DNA from: GH45 sp046704385
GTDB taxonomy: Bacteria > Bacteroidota > Bacteroidia > Bacteroidales > SZUA-534
Direction of reading: 5' to 3'
NCBI GenBank assembly: GCA_046704385.1
Contig: JBJKSB010000100.1
Coordinates: forward strand, 1 to 14,736
DNA: 14,736 bases
Positions within the stretch are counted from its first letter, which is position 1. Each line of letters opens with the position of its first letter. Positions 14,667 through 14,736 of this stretch are shown in pieces. The notes under the pieces are model-generated. The model ran no database searches, was not told the origin of the DNA, and saw nothing but the letters and a program-made list of their open reading frames with translations. Made by a program: the position numbers and the translations under genes.

Positions 14667-14736
14667 ATGAATCTTATCAAATTCATGGAAGAGTTTCCTG
14701 ATGAAGCTTCCTGTAGAGCTAAGTTTAAAGAATACC
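14667..14736 (+). CDS. IS1595-family transposase, first 23 codons, cut by window edge
   Basis: The frame from ATG 14667 reads MNLIKFMEEFPDEASCRAKF, then KEY, and is open to the window end. The pattern NLIxFxxxFPDEASCRAKFKE is the characteristic N terminus of IS1595 (ISXO2-like) transposases, just before their zinc-ribbon domain; the DDE-type catalytic domain would follow outside the window. An AGGAAAAAA purine stretch (14652-14660) precedes the start. With only 23 residues visible, integrity and the element's terminal inverted repeats cannot be assessed. Confidence 0.75.
   Translation, partial: MNLIKFMEEFPDEASCRAKFKEY

Noticed and set aside
1..14736. CRISPR arrays, tRNA, rRNA or phage genes
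   Set aside because: I looked for regularly spaced repeats, cloverleaf-type sequences and phage structural genes and saw none.

Overview
The window comes from an AT-rich genome of the phylum Bacteroidota. The evidence is type IX secretion system (T9SS) genes (porU, porV, a porP/sprF-type gene, gldJ), which occur only in that phylum, together with TAnnTTTG-type -7 promoter elements, few Shine-Dalgarno sequences and a long-form urocanate hydratase. The sequence alone does not fix the genus; the style fits Bacteroidales/Marinilabiliales or relatives.

Layout from left to right. Positions 1-1197 (-) hold the N-terminal 399 codons of the Lon protease, cut by the window edge just after its Walker A motif. 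Positions 1413-3419 (+) hold a stand-alone long-form urocanate hydratase (hutU), transcribed divergently from lon. The convergent gap 3420-3679 contains a composite palindromic element that looks like two inverted REP-type units (a BIME-like repeat). Positions 3680-9720 (-) are a likely operon in the order porU - porV - ispF - thioredoxin-like gene. Positions 9816-12331 (+) hold a porP/sprF-family gene and gldJ, divergent from porU. A clear intrinsic terminator follows gldJ, then murF (12388-13713, +). The gap 13714-14018 contains a candidate minus-strand small RNA with a consensus Bacteroidota promoter, a roughly 70-nt transcribed region and a strong terminator ending at the murF stop codon. 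The right end holds an unrecognised lipoprotein gene (14019-14636, +) and the first 23 codons of an IS1595-family transposase (14667 onward).

How the genes fit together. PorU (sortase) and PorV (outer-membrane shuttle) form the T9SS attachment complex. GldJ is an outer-membrane-associated lipoprotein of the gliding/T9SS machinery, and PorP/SprF-type proteins are outer-membrane partners of the same machinery. ispF (isoprenoid synthesis), murF (peptidoglycan precursor synthesis) and lon are housekeeping genes around this block. The T9SS block is conserved core genome. The parts that may be undescribed are non-coding: the 13.7-kb small-RNA cassette and the 3.5-kb palindromic element. The right edge, with a transposase and an orphan lipoprotein, is the only part that looks accessory.
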